A program made the position numbers and the translations under genes. From an uncultured Clostridia bacterium (lineage in GTDB: Bacteria > Bacillota > Clostridia > Oscillospirales > JAAYOS01), in the NCBI GenBank assembly GCA_947593925.1, contig CANQDU010000004.1, positions 134,525 through 198,524 of the forward strand: a DNA stretch of 64,000 nt. The letters are read 5' to 3'. The notes under the pieces were generated by a model, which was not told the origin of the DNA, did not search any database, and was given only the letters and a program-made list of their open reading frames with translations. Below are positions 43,411-51,546 of the stretch, piece after piece (within the stretch, counting starts at the first letter, position 1; each line of letters begins with the position of its first letter).

Positions 43411-44721
43411 TTATTCGGTTTTGTCCGTGGGTTCGACGAACCGGTCATTTTTCAGCAGGAACGCGAACGTCGCGCACACAGCCGCGCCCGCCAGTCCGAG
43501 CAGGAACATCACTAGCGACGCGCCGGAGCCCGCTCCCGCGCCGAACAGCTTCGCCGCGAGGCCGTCCGGCGGTACGGACGCCATCAGCGGTTCGCATACT
43601 CTGTCCACGAGAAAACCGCCGAGGAACATTCCTATCGGTATCGTGAAAAACTGGAGAGTGTTCCGGCAGGAGTATGCCCTCCCCTGTATCTCCGCCGGGA
43701 CGGTGGAGCGCGTCACGACGTCGAGGTTCGAGTTCATCATGGGTATCACTAACCACCCCGCAAACTGCGCCGCGCACCAGACGACGGGCGAACGAGAAAA
43801 TGCGAGGATGAAGTTCTCCGTCGTAAGTGAAAGCAGGAGCGTATACACTATCGTGCGTATGCGGTCTCGCGGCGCGGGAAGCACCGTCACGAGGAGGCTC
43901 CCCGCGAGCGACACTATCCCGGCGCACGCCGTCACCGCACCGAGCGTCGCTTCGCTCTCGCGGAGCAGCACGAACGGCACAAGCGCCGCGTCAAAAGCGC
44001 TCGCGACGAGGTTCACCGCCGCGAGGAAGAGTATCAGCCGGAGGATCATCCCGTGCCCGCGAAGAGACCGAAGGCCGGAGCGCGCGCTTTCGAGCAGCGT
44101 CTCGCGCTCCGCTCCGCCGTCCTCCGCCGAGGCTTTCTCCGGCTCTGGGATGCGGACGAACAGCAGCAACGCGAAGAATGCCGCCGCAAACGTCGCGAGG
44201 TCGGCGTATATCACGCCCTCGAGCCCCGCGAGCGCGAAGAGCGCCGTCGCCGCGACGGGGTGCAGTACCGTGACAAGCGACCCGGAGAAGGAGCGCAGTC
44301 CGCTCGTCCTACCGTACTCCTCCTTGGGGACGATGAGCGTCATGGCGACGTCGCCCGCCGGCTGCTGGACGGTGTTCATCAAACCGGTGACGGCGTTCAG
44401 GACGTACATGTGCGCGGGACGGAGCGCGTCCGCGCGCAGGAGGACGAGCAGCGCGAGCGTACAGCACGCCGCGAGCGCGTCACATACAAGCAGGACGGTC
44501 TTTTTACTCCACCTGTCCGAGAGCGCGCCGGCGAAGATGCTCATCAGCACATACGGCGCGTATGAGCATATCGAGAGAAGCGACGCCGCGAGCGCCGAGC
44601 CCGTCCGCTCGAACACCCACAGCGTCAGCGCGAAGGACGTCATGGCGCTCCCGAGCTGCGAGAGCGCCTGCGTCGGCCAGAGCACGAAGAATGCTCGCAT
44701 TTCCTTTATTCTGTTTTTCAT
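43411..44721 (-). CDS. MFS efflux transporter (macrolide-efflux-like)
   Basis: This 436-residue protein has twelve predicted helices. The first is M-R-A-F-F-V-L-W-P-T-Q-A-L-S-Q-L-G-S, and the loop 2-3 motif is G-A-L-S-D-R-W-S-K-K (MFS motif A). A central cytoplasmic loop lies near residue 200 and the C-terminal half ends in a Lys/Asp tail. The N-terminal pattern matches the MFS_3/Mef-like group, many of which pump macrolides or other antibiotics. ATG 44721 has AAAGGAG ten bases upstream, and that site is partly paired in a hairpin. A short leader peptide and alternative stems precede it, as in drug-inducible resistance genes. Substrate is inference. Confidence 0.88.
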   Translation of the reverse strand: MKNRIKEMRAFFVLWPTQALSQLGSAMTSFALTLWVFERTGSALAASLLSICSYAPYVLMSIFAGALSDRWSKKTVLLVCDALAACCTLALLVLLRADALRPAHMYVLNAVTGLMNTVQQPAGDVAMTLIVPKEEYGRTSGLRSFSGSLVTVLHPVAATALFALAGLEGVIYADLATFAAAFFALLLFVRIPEPEKASAEDGGAERETLLESARSGLRSLRGHGMILRLILFLAAVNLVASAFDAALVPFVLLRESEATLGAVTACAGIVSLAGSLLVTVLPAPRDRIRTIVYTLLLSLTTENFILAFSRSPVVWCAAQFAGWLVIPMMNSNLDVVTRSTVPAEIQGRAYSCRNTLQFFTIPIGMFLGGFLVDRVCEPLMASVPPDGLAAKLFGAGAGSGASLVMFLLGLAGAAVCATFAFLLKNDRFVEPTDKTE

Positions 44722-44800
44722 TTTGACTTTGCTCCTTTGATTTTGATGAGATGTTATCAAAATTGCAAAGTCCGAGGATATTTCGTGTCGTTATCGCTCC
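44722..44800 (-). promoter_or_regulatory. RBS-sequestering hairpin region of the MFS leader
   Basis: In the minus-strand RNA ATTTTGAT pairs with ATCAAAAT (plus coordinates about 44738-44763), with CTTTG/CAAAG extending the stem onto the AAAGGAG site. Upstream, TATCCTC (near 44775-44781) can pair with GAGGATA in the leader-peptide region. This would favour a switch between structures. Confidence 0.45.
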
Positions 44801-44830
44801 ATGCAGTATCCTCAAACCTTGCATGGAGCG
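44795..44830 (-). promoter_or_regulatory. Leader hairpin overlapping the leader peptide end
   Basis: An 11-bp perfect stem, CGCTCCATGCA (44830-44820 on minus) with TGCATGGAGCG (44805-44795), forms over the last codons of the leader peptide. A ribosome stalled there would open it. Confidence 0.6.
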
Positions 44831-44853
44831 GAGACCGCCATGAGGATAAACAA
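44812..44853 (-). CDS. Leader peptide of the MFS efflux gene (13 residues)
   Basis: TTG at 44853-44851, seven bases after GGGAGG, begins MFILMAVSAPCKV and stops at TGA 44814-44812; an internal ATG gives the last 9 residues. It lies between the MFS promoter and gene, and its 3' half forms one arm of a perfect hairpin. This is the arrangement of attenuator peptides ahead of macrolide and related resistance genes. Confidence 0.5.
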   Translation of the reverse strand: MFILMAVSAPCKV

Positions 44854-44882
44854 AGTCCCGCCTCCCGTTTTTATTTGCGTCT

Positions 44883-44911
44883 ATTATAGCATAGAGGCAC
44901 GGGTTTTGCAA
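44883..44911 (-). promoter_or_regulatory. Promoter of the MFS efflux gene
   Basis: On the minus strand TTGCAA (44911-44906) and TATAAT (44888-44883) are 17 bases apart. This leaves a leader of about 160 bases. Confidence 0.8.
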
Positions 44912-44925
44912 ATCTCGGCCGCGAC

Positions 44926-46797
44926 TCACTCGTAGTACTGCGCCTGTGCGTTCCACAGCTCCGCGTACTTCCCTCCGCGCGCGAGCAGTACGTCGTGCGT
45001 GCCGCGCTCCGCTATGCCGCCGTCGTCAAAGACGAGTATCTCGTCGCAGAACCGACAGCTCGAGAGGCGGTGGCTGATGTATATCGCCGTCCTGTCGCCC
45101 GAGATGCTGTCAAACTGGCGGTATATCTCCGCCTCGGCTATCGGGTCGAGCGCCGCTGTCGGCTCGTCGAGAACGATGAACGGCGCGTCCTTACAGAGCG
45201 CCCGCGCTATCGCTATCTTCTGCGCCTCTCCGCCGGAGGGTTCGACTCCCTCCTCCCCGAAGTCGCGGTAGAGCATCGTGTCAAGTCCCTGCGGAAGCTC
45301 CGCGAGCCTCTCGCCAAACCCCGCGTCCTCAAGGCTCTTTGTGACGCGCTCGCGGTCATAGTGCAGACCGCCCGCGACGTTCTCGCCGAGCGGACGGCTG
45401 AACAGCGTGAAGTCCTGGAACACCATGCTGAACACCGCCATATAGTCGTCGTAGTCGTACTTGCGGATGTCTATCCCGTTCAGCAGTATCTCGCCCTCCT
45501 GCGGGTCGTAGAGGCGGCAGAGCAGCTTCACGAACGTACTCTTTCCGCTGCCGTTCTCGCCGACTATCGCAAGGCGCGTCCCGACGCGAAACTTCACCGA
45601 GACGTGGCGGAGCGCCCAACGGTCCGTATTCGGATATCTGAACGACACGTCGCGGAACTCCACCTCGTACTGTCGGTCGGAGCGCTTCTCTGTAGTGAGG
45701 CTCCCCCGGTACATCCTCCGCTCGCGGTCGAGGTAGTCAAATGCGAGCTTCAGGAAGGGCGCGTTCGTCCGTATCTCCGCCGCCTGACGGAGCACGAGCA
45801 TGGCCGAGGTCGCGAGCGCCGTCACGGCGCTGACGTACTGCGTCACCATGCCGACGCCGAACGCGCCCGCCCACGCCTTGAGACAGACGTAGACGTACAC
45901 CGCGCCGGTGAGGAGCACCGGCATACACGCCGACACGGCGTAGAGCACGCCCTGCCTTCCCTTTGCCAGTTTATCGAAGCTTGCAAATCCCGCGTATTTT
46001 TCAACATAGTCGGAGTATTTGTTTATAATGCGGCACTGACGGTAGAGCCGAACGTCGAGCGCGCGGTCACTTTCCATCGGCACAAAGCCGAAATACATGA
46101 ACGCGCGGTTGCCGAAGCGGGCGTTTTCCGCCATCGCCGCCGTCTGGGTCATTCTTCCGGCCGCTCCGTCAAGAAGCGGCGAGAGCGCCGTGGGTATGAC
46201 GAGCGCCGCCGCAAGCGCGAGCAGCGCGAGCGGGCTGTCAAGCACGGTGAGTGCTCCGGCGCTCGCGGGCACGCGGGAGAGAAACAGCCCCGCGACGAGC
46301 GCCGCAGCGCCCGCGACGCCGACGACGCCGCGCACCCCGTCCTGCACCATGCGCGGCACCGCCGTTATCCCGTGACCGCCCCAGTTCATGTTCTCTCTTA
46401 CCTGGGAGTAGAGGTCGCGCACCTCGCGGCTCTCGATATCCTCATAGTCGAGCTCAAACTGCTTGTCCTCGAAGATGCGCGCATATCCCTTGTAATACAC
46501 CTCGGCCCAGCCGCTCTTGGTGTCGCGCCACCGCGCGAGAAGGTATCCCGCGAGCGCGAGCGCGCCGGTAACGGCGACGGTGAGTATCACGAGCCGCCAA
46601 AGCACGTCCGCGCGCCGCAGTCCGGCGAGCTCGTCTATTATCCTCGCCGAGAAGAACACCGCCGCATACGGCGTCACCGCCTCGAACACCGAGGAAAGCG
46701 TCTGCGAGAGCAGCAGCCCCGGACAGTATTTCCGCACCAGCCGGACTGCCCGAAGGCTCATCCGAAGCGACTCGCGGATACTCGTCTTCTTCTCCAT
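44926..46797 (-). CDS. ABC exporter half-transporter (second subunit)
   Basis: This 623-residue protein has a six-helix membrane domain (residues about 25-330) and an ATPase domain. Walker A is G-E-N-G-S-G-K-S-T (near 415), the signature is P-S-G-G-E-A-Q-K (first Leu replaced by Pro), Walker B is F-I-V-L-D-E-P-T-A-A-L-D-P, and the switch His lies in S-H-R-L-S. Its ATG overlaps the stop of the upstream ABC gene by one base (TGATG), so the two probably form a heterodimer exporting a peptide, lipid or drug. It belongs to a cluster with a LytTR two-component system upstream. Confidence 0.93.
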   Translation of the reverse strand: MEKKTSIRESLRMSLRAVRLVRKYCPGLLLSQTLSSVFEAVTPYAAVFFSARIIDELAGLRRADVLWRLVILTVAVTGALALAGYLLARWRDTKSGWAEVYYKGYARIFEDKQFELDYEDIESREVRDLYSQVRENMNWGGHGITAVPRMVQDGVRGVVGVAGAAALVAGLFLSRVPASAGALTVLDSPLALLALAAALVIPTALSPLLDGAAGRMTQTAAMAENARFGNRAFMYFGFVPMESDRALDVRLYRQCRIINKYSDYVEKYAGFASFDKLAKGRQGVLYAVSACMPVLLTGAVYVYVCLKAWAGAFGVGMVTQYVSAVTALATSAMLVLRQAAEIRTNAPFLKLAFDYLDRERRMYRGSLTTEKRSDRQYEVEFRDVSFRYPNTDRWALRHVSVKFRVGTRLAIVGENGSGKSTFVKLLCRLYDPQEGEILLNGIDIRKYDYDDYMAVFSMVFQDFTLFSRPLGENVAGGLHYDRERVTKSLEDAGFGERLAELPQGLDTMLYRDFGEEGVEPSGGEAQKIAIARALCKDAPFIVLDEPTAALDPIAEAEIYRQFDSISGDRTAIYISHRLSSCRFCDEILVFDDGGIAERGTHDVLLARGGKYAELWNAQAQYYE

Positions 46798-48605
46798 CAG
46801 AACTCACTCCCCTCTCTGTAATACCGGCTCTGTATCTCAAAGAGCTCCGCGTAGCCGCCGCCGAGACGCAGAAGCTCGTCGTGCGTCCCCTCCTCGGCTA
46901 TCCTGCCGTCCGCGAGGAATATCACCCTGTCGCAGAAGCGCGTGGAGGCGAGGCGGTGCGAGATGAAGACGGAGGTCTTTCCCTCGGTCATCTCGTTGTA
47001 CTTCATGTAGATGTCGTTTTCGGCTATCGGGTCGAGCGCCGCCGTCGGCTCGTCGAGGACGAGCACGTCCCCGTCCCGATAGAGCGCGCGTGCGAGCATC
47101 AATCGCTGCGTCTCGCCGCCGGAGAGCTGTACGCCGTCGAGGTACACGTCCCGCCCGACGTGTGTATCGAGCCCGTTCGGAAGCTTTTCGACAAGCTCCG
47201 ACAGTCCAGCCTTTTCTATACATTCGCGCACGCGCTCCGTGTCGACACTGTCCGCCGACTGCGCGACGTTCTCCGCAACGGTGACGTCGAGCACCGAAAA
47301 CTCCTGAAAGACCGCGCTGAAAAGCGAGTAATACTCCCGCCTGTCAAACTCGCGGATGTCCTCGCCGTCCATGAGGATACGCCCCTCTGTCGGGTCGAGG
47401 AAGCCGCAGAGCAGCTTCACAAGCGTCGTCTTGCCCGCGCCGTTGAGGCCGACTATCGCGAGCTTTTCGCCGGGCCGGAGCGTGAGGTCCACGTCGTGCA
47501 GCGTGTCCCGCTCCGCCCCGGGGTACCTAAAGCTGACGTGCTCGAGGCGCAGCTCGCGCCCGGCGGACTTTCTCTCGGGGATGGCTTTTCCTCCCTCAAA
47601 ACGGAAGGGCTCGGGCAGATTGATAAACTCCATCGTCTGGGACAGCTCCATGCACTCGCGGCGGAGCGTTGCAAACTTGTCCATGATGCCGGTGACCCAG
47701 TTCGTAAACCCGCTCACCGCCGTGAAGTAGAGCAGGAACTCCGGCGCGGAGAGCTCGCCCGCGAGCGCCATGTTGATGAGTATAAAGTAAGCAAAGCCGT
47801 TCCGCGCCATGCTGAGAAGGGCGTCCGCGAGGTTTGCAAGGAACAGCCGCTTCTCGCGCTTCACAGCGAGCGCGTCTATGGCGCGGATGACGTCCTCTCT
47901 TATCTCCTTCAGCCACGGGGCGAGGCCGAAAATGCGGATGTCCTTCGCCGTCGTGACGTCGTTTGCGACAGTGGTGATGTACTCCGCGCGGTCGTTCTGT
48001 TTGTTCCTCTCGTCCCGGTCGGCGTAATTCAGCATCTGCGCGCGGCGCGCGGCAAGGAAGCTCAGCACCGTCGCCGCGAGGACTGCCGCGATAAGCAGCG
48101 GGTGCAGGCTCCGCATGATAAAGAGATAGAGGACAAATCCAACGATGTTTCTTGTGAGCTCCTCGAGCGTCACCCATACATTCTCGGCGGCGGAGCTGTT
48201 GTTGTTCAGCGTCATGATAGCCGCCTGCCGCAGCTTCAAAACCTCCGGGTCAGAGGTGAGCGGATAGCTCATCTCCCCCGACTTGTCGGTACACAGCCGC
48301 ATGACGCGCAGACGGACGTTCATACGCGGCCACATCGCGTTCACGTTGGCGTAGCCGCCCACGGCGGCGAGCGCTATAAGTGCGAGGACGAATATTCCTA
48401 TCGTCACCAGCAGCTCGTGGAGCGGCGCGCCGCTCTCCACGCGGGCAAGTATCTCCGGCGCGAGAAAGAGCTCGGTGACGCTCCGCGCCACGGTGAGCAG
48501 GGCGAGAAATATCACGAGGAACGGGACTATCCTCCGGCTCTCCCACGCGCACCGGTGCATGAAGCGGAGGACTGCCCACATACCGTATTTGGGTTTTTGT
48601 TTCAT
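46797..48605 (-). CDS. ABC exporter half-transporter (first subunit)
   Basis: This 602-residue protein has six membrane helices up to about residue 320. The ATPase domain has Walker A G-L-N-G-A-G-K-T-T, signature L-S-G-G-E-T-Q-R, Walker B V-L-V-L-D-E-P-T-A-A-L-D-P and switch S-H-R-L-A. ATG 48605 has AAAGGAG eight bases upstream; an earlier in-frame start lacks an RBS. It is translationally coupled to the next half-transporter. Two 18-base direct repeats with a 21-base period lie just upstream of its promoter, and they fit control by the adjacent LytTR response regulator. Confidence 0.93.
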   Translation of the reverse strand: MKQKPKYGMWAVLRFMHRCAWESRRIVPFLVIFLALLTVARSVTELFLAPEILARVESGAPLHELLVTIGIFVLALIALAAVGGYANVNAMWPRMNVRLRVMRLCTDKSGEMSYPLTSDPEVLKLRQAAIMTLNNNSSAAENVWVTLEELTRNIVGFVLYLFIMRSLHPLLIAAVLAATVLSFLAARRAQMLNYADRDERNKQNDRAEYITTVANDVTTAKDIRIFGLAPWLKEIREDVIRAIDALAVKREKRLFLANLADALLSMARNGFAYFILINMALAGELSAPEFLLYFTAVSGFTNWVTGIMDKFATLRRECMELSQTMEFINLPEPFRFEGGKAIPERKSAGRELRLEHVSFRYPGAERDTLHDVDLTLRPGEKLAIVGLNGAGKTTLVKLLCGFLDPTEGRILMDGEDIREFDRREYYSLFSAVFQEFSVLDVTVAENVAQSADSVDTERVRECIEKAGLSELVEKLPNGLDTHVGRDVYLDGVQLSGGETQRLMLARALYRDGDVLVLDEPTAALDPIAENDIYMKYNEMTEGKTSVFISHRLASTRFCDRVIFLADGRIAEEGTHDELLRLGGGYAELFEIQSRYYREGSEF

Positions 48606-48653
48606 TTCGTCTCTCCTTTCCGCGCGGAGATACCGCCCCGCGCCCCCAAGAAG

Positions 48654-48662
48654 ATCATAGCA
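48654..48662 (-). promoter_or_regulatory. Extended -10 promoter of the ABC exporter operon
   Basis: On the minus strand TGC then TATGAT (48659-48654) forms an extended -10. No good -35 exists, which fits a promoter needing an activator bound at the upstream repeats. Confidence 0.5.
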
Positions 48663-48670
48663 CAAAATAT

Positions 48671-48692
48671 CCCCCGACCGCTCCGTCGGGGG
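48671..48692 (-). terminator. Terminator of the two-component operon
   Basis: An 8-bp stem CCCCCGAC/GTCGGGGG with a 6-base loop is followed on the minus strand by GATATTTTG. It lies 33 bases after the kinase stop and upstream of the ABC promoter. Confidence 0.7.
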
Positions 48693-48727
48693 ACGAATCG
48701 CACTCATACGGGGACGAACTGCACTCA
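48689..48727 (-). promoter_or_regulatory. Two direct repeats with 21-base period (LytTR-type binding site candidate)
   Basis: On the minus strand TGAGTGCAGTTCGTCCCC (48727-48710) and TGAGTGCGATTCGTCCCC (48706-48689) match at 16 of 18 bases. The 21-base offset (two helix turns) and the CAGTT core in the first copy resemble sites of AgrA/ComE-type LytTR regulators. The first copy overlaps the kinase stop codon. The pair ends 30 bases upstream of the ABC -10. Confidence 0.6.
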
Positions 48728-49396
48728 GGCGTCCGCCGACTGCGGCAGAAGCACCTCCGTCGTGAACGCTCCGTCCTCACTCGCGCGGCTGAGGTATCCG
48801 CCGAGGCGCTCCACTATCGTATCCACGCGGACGAGTCCGAGGCCCCGGTCGCGCCCCTTCGTGCTCGCAAACCTCCCGGAGACGCCCCGGAGCTTCTTCC
48901 CCGCGGTGAGGTTCGTAAACGAGATGTAGAGCTTCGAGCCCTTCATATCCATGTACACCCGTATCATTCTCTTATCCTCCGGCAGCTCAAGCGACGCCTC
49001 TATCGCGTTGTCAAAGAGGTTTCCGATGATACAGCAGAGGTCTATTTCGGATATTTTCAGCAGGACGGGGATGTGCGCGTCCGCGCGCACCTCGATATGC
49101 TTCGAGCGCGCGAGCGATATCTTGCTGTTAAGTATCGCGTCGGTCATGGGGTTGCCGGTCTTTATGACGGTGTCCACCGCCGTGAGGTCGCCGTCAAGCT
49201 CGTCGAGGTAGCGCTTTATCGCCTCGAGGTCGCCGTTCTCGGCGTAGATCTTCATCGTCTGGATGTGGTTGCGGTAGTCGTGCCGCCAGCCGCGCATGCT
49301 GCGGTACATGTTCTCGACCTCGGCATAGTGCGTCTCTATGAGCTCGCGCTGATACGCGGCGACCTTGCGGTCTATCTTTTTTTCGAAAAGTCCCAT
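48725..49396 (-). CDS. Soluble GHKL-type sensor histidine kinase
   Basis: At 223 residues this is much shorter than usual LytTR-partner kinases, which start with six or so membrane helices; no helix is present here. A short basic/helical N-terminus leads to the phosphoacceptor helix R-G-W-R-H-D-Y-R-N-H (His39). The GHKL ATPase follows: N-box G-N-L-F-D-N-A-I-E-A and G-boxes near G-L-G-L-V-R-V-D. It should phosphorylate the LytTR regulator encoded 5 bases upstream. Without a membrane sensor, its signal must be cytoplasmic or come through another protein. ATG 49396 has GGAGTAG upstream. Confidence 0.9.
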   Translation of the reverse strand: MGLFEKKIDRKVAAYQRELIETHYAEVENMYRSMRGWRHDYRNHIQTMKIYAENGDLEAIKRYLDELDGDLTAVDTVIKTGNPMTDAILNSKISLARSKHIEVRADAHIPVLLKISEIDLCCIIGNLFDNAIEASLELPEDKRMIRVYMDMKGSKLYISFTNLTAGKKLRGVSGRFASTKGRDRGLGLVRVDTIVERLGGYLSRASEDGAFTTEVLLPQSADA

Positions 49397-49401
49397 AGCA
49401 T

Positions 49402-50103
49402 CTACTCCAACTCTATCATGGCGCGGTTCACCGCGTCGTATGCGCCGCGCGGCAGCGGCAGGCGCTCGCCGCTCTCAAGCACTATCTCCGCGCGGGTGAC
49501 GCGGCTTATTCCCATGAGGTTCACGACACTCGAGCGCCCCACGCGCAGGAACCGCTCGTCTAGCCGCGTCTCGAGCTCCGAAAGCGTCATGCGCGCGGTG
49601 TAGTCCCGCTCCGCGTGGACTGTGACGTAGTTTCGCATGACCTCGGCGTAGCGTATCCTTCTCAGCGGAACACGCGCCGCGCCCTCCGAGGTTTCGAGCG
49701 TGAGCGTCCGTTCCTCGCGCGCGAGGCGGCGGAGCGCACGGTCGAGCACCGAAAAGAGCTTCTCCTCCGACACCGGCTTTATGAGGTAGTGGAGCGCGGA
49801 CACCTCGTACCCCTCCGCAATGTAGTCGGTGTAGCCGGTGATGAAGACTATCTGCACCGTCTCGTCCTCGCGGCGGATGCCCTTCGCGAGCGTCACGCCG
49901 TCCATGCCGCCCATCTCGATGTCGAGGAGCAGTATATCGCAGCCCTTCCCGTCCTCGCGGAGAAAAAGGTAGTTCTCCGCCGACTCGAACGTCCCCACCG
50001 AGTACCCGAGGCTTCGGGACGCCGCCCACCTTCCGGCAAGCGACGCTATGTACTCCCGGTCCTCCGCCGAGTCGTCACAGACGGCTATTCTCACGTTCTC
50101 CAA
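49402..50103 (-). CDS. LytTR-family response regulator
   Basis: This 233-residue protein has a receiver domain with acidic D-D at residues 10-11, phospho-acceptor Asp61 in L-L-L-D-I-E-M-G-G-M-D-G, and Lys in the V-S-A-L-H-Y-L-I-K-P segment. A LytTR DNA-binding domain (about 130-233) follows, with R-Y-A-E-V-M-R-N-Y-V-T-V-H and R-V-G-R-S-S-V-V-N-L. The start is TTG 50103 with GAGAGGTG nine bases upstream. The stop TAG lies in the kinase RBS. It probably activates the ABC exporter operon through the 21-base-period repeats near 48.7 kb. Confidence 0.93.
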   Translation of the reverse strand: MENVRIAVCDDSAEDREYIASLAGRWAASRSLGYSVGTFESAENYLFLREDGKGCDILLLDIEMGGMDGVTLAKGIRREDETVQIVFITGYTDYIAEGYEVSALHYLIKPVSEEKLFSVLDRALRRLAREERTLTLETSEGAARVPLRRIRYAEVMRNYVTVHAERDYTARMTLSELETRLDERFLRVGRSSVVNLMGISRVTRAEIVLESGERLPLPRGAYDAVNRAMIELE

Positions 50104-50122
50104 GGCTCACTTCACCTCTCCG

Positions 50123-50172
50123 CCGCATACTCTGTATGCGGATATTGTAGCACAGCGCCACGGTTTTTGCAA
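50123..50172 (-). promoter_or_regulatory. Promoter and leader hairpin of the two-component operon
   Basis: On the minus strand TTGCAA (50172-50167) and TACAAT (50149-50144) are 17 bases apart. A perfect 8-bp hairpin, CCGCATAC/GTATGCGG (50141-50123), lies in the leader just before the RBS. Confidence 0.75.
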
Positions 50173-50192
50173 ACTACAGTCTTTCACGTCGA

Positions 50193-50604
50193 GACGTCGG
50201 CGCGAAGCGCCGACGTCCCGCCGACAGCCTCGCAGAGTTTCGCGCCGACGGCGCGAAATAAAGTCAAATCCGTTTTTTCTGGCGGCGTGTACAATGCGCC
50301 CGCGAACCTATACCGCGTCCGACTGTCTACGCCGCCAAAGGCGGCGCCGCGCCGGTTCGCGCGGTTGAAGCCCACGGCAAAGCCGCCAACTTCGCGCAGG
50401 CGGAATTCATTTCCGCCGAGCATTTCAATAAAAAGGGCTCCCACGCGGTCGCCGACCGCGTGGGAATGCGTCGATTTTTTGCCGAAGGCAAAAAACTCGG
50501 CGCGTAGCGGAGCGCCTGCCGCCGGCAAGGCTTTGCCTTGTCCGGCGGTCTCGCTGCAAATTGGTAAGGGCGCGGATGAAATCCGCGCCCGCGATTTGCA
50601 GCGA
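50193..50604 (-). repeat. Covarying multi-hairpin intergenic element, copy E (reverse, most complete)
   Basis: On the minus strand: M0 outer stem 50604-50594 with 50561-50551 (TCGCTGCAAAT/ATTTGCAGCGA) around inner 50590-50568 (GGGCGCGGAT); M1 50548-50519 (CCGCCGG, CAAGGC/GCCTTG); M3 50495-50475 (TTTTTTGCC/GGCAAAAAA); M6 50464-50440; M7 50417-50399 (GGCGGAA/TTCCGCC); M8 50393-50367; M9 50364-50347; M10 50346-50330 (CGCCGCC/GGCGGCG); M5 50258-50238 (TTTCGCGCC/GGCGCGAAA); and an end hairpin 50217-50193. It is the only copy between divergent genes. Confidence 0.88.
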
Positions 50605-50697
50605 CAAGCGGCGTCCGCCGCGACTCACTCCTTTCCGGAGTGCGGCATACAATGAGCCCTGAGGGAACCCTCGAATAAGCATATTGGAGGCACTGCT

Positions 50698-51537
50698 ATG
50701 GGGCAGAACAACATCTGCAAACCGCTCGGCGCCTACGCTTCCGACCCCGGCAAGGGCGGCGCGTGCGAGACGGTATGCATCCACACAAAGAAGGTCTATG
50801 ACAGCTGCCGGGACAAGGACTGCGAGGAGGATCTGCGCGTATGGCCCACGCGCGAGAGTCAGGCCGTCCTTGACCGCGCCGTGAGCGTCAAGGCGCGGAG
50901 CGCGGAGCTGCTCAACGTATACATCGACGTCGAACCGGTCACCTTCAACCGGGGCTTCTACACGATAGACGTCAAATACTTCTACCGCATCACGGCGGAC
51001 GCCTACTGCGGCACGGGACGCCCCGCCGAGATCTGCGGCCTCGCGTCCTACTCCAAGCGCGTGATGCTTTTCGGCAGCGAGGGCAGCGCGAAGATATTCA
51101 CCTCCACCGCCGCGCAGAACGACCGCGACGCGCAGCACATCATGCGGACGAATATGCCCACCGCCGTCGTGGAGACGGTCGAGCCCATCGTCCTCGACCT
51201 CAGGCTCGTCGAGACCTGCGGCTGCGACCTGCCCGACCACGGCTGCTGCGACGTGCCGCGCGCGGTCTGCGAGTGCTTCGACGACGAGGTGACGAGCTCG
51301 GACGGCGAGAAGCGCCTGTACGTCACTCTCGGACAGTTCAGCATCATCCGCCTCGAGCGGGACAGCCAGCTTCTCATGCCCGCCTACGACTTCTGCATCC
51401 CCGAGAAGGAGTGCAGCTGCTCCTCGGACGAGAGCCCCTGCGACCTGTTCGGCCGGATAGCCTTCCCCACCGACGAGTTCTTCCCGGTGTCGCGCGGCTT
51501 CGGCGAGAGCGCACCCTGCGGCTGCGACAAGAATTAG
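50698..51537 (+). CDS. Conserved Cys-rich protein of unknown function
   Basis: This 279-residue cytoplasmic-looking protein has no signal peptide and about 19 cysteines. An early segment reads T-K-K-V-Y-D-S-C-R-D-K-D-C-E-E-D-L-R-V. A beta-rich middle has V-Y-I-D-V-E-P-V-T-F-N-R-G-F-Y-T-I-D-V, and Cys clusters C-G-C-D and C-E-C-F stand near 197-215 and C-S-C at the end. I recall related proteins with the same K-K-V-Y-D-S-C motif in Clostridia, annotated only as hypothetical. The Cys clusters suggest metal binding or disulfide cross-linking, for example in a spore coat, but that is speculation. GGAGG lies seven bases before ATG 50698. The stop is TAG. Confidence 0.8.
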   Translation: MGQNNICKPLGAYASDPGKGGACETVCIHTKKVYDSCRDKDCEEDLRVWPTRESQAVLDRAVSVKARSAELLNVYIDVEPVTFNRGFYTIDVKYFYRITADAYCGTGRPAEICGLASYSKRVMLFGSEGSAKIFTSTAAQNDRDAQHIMRTNMPTAVVETVEPIVLDLRLVETCGCDLPDHGCCDVPRAVCECFDDEVTSSDGEKRLYVTLGQFSIIRLERDSQLLMPAYDFCIPEKECSCSSDESPCDLFGRIAFPTDEFFPVSRGFGESAPCGCDKN

Positions 51538-51546
51538 CACGAAAAA

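Noticed and set aside
50640..50690. Sporulation-type (sigma E/K) promoter for the Cys-rich gene, from CATACAATG
   Set aside because: Only the -10-like part is present and it departs from consensus. There is no convincing -35.
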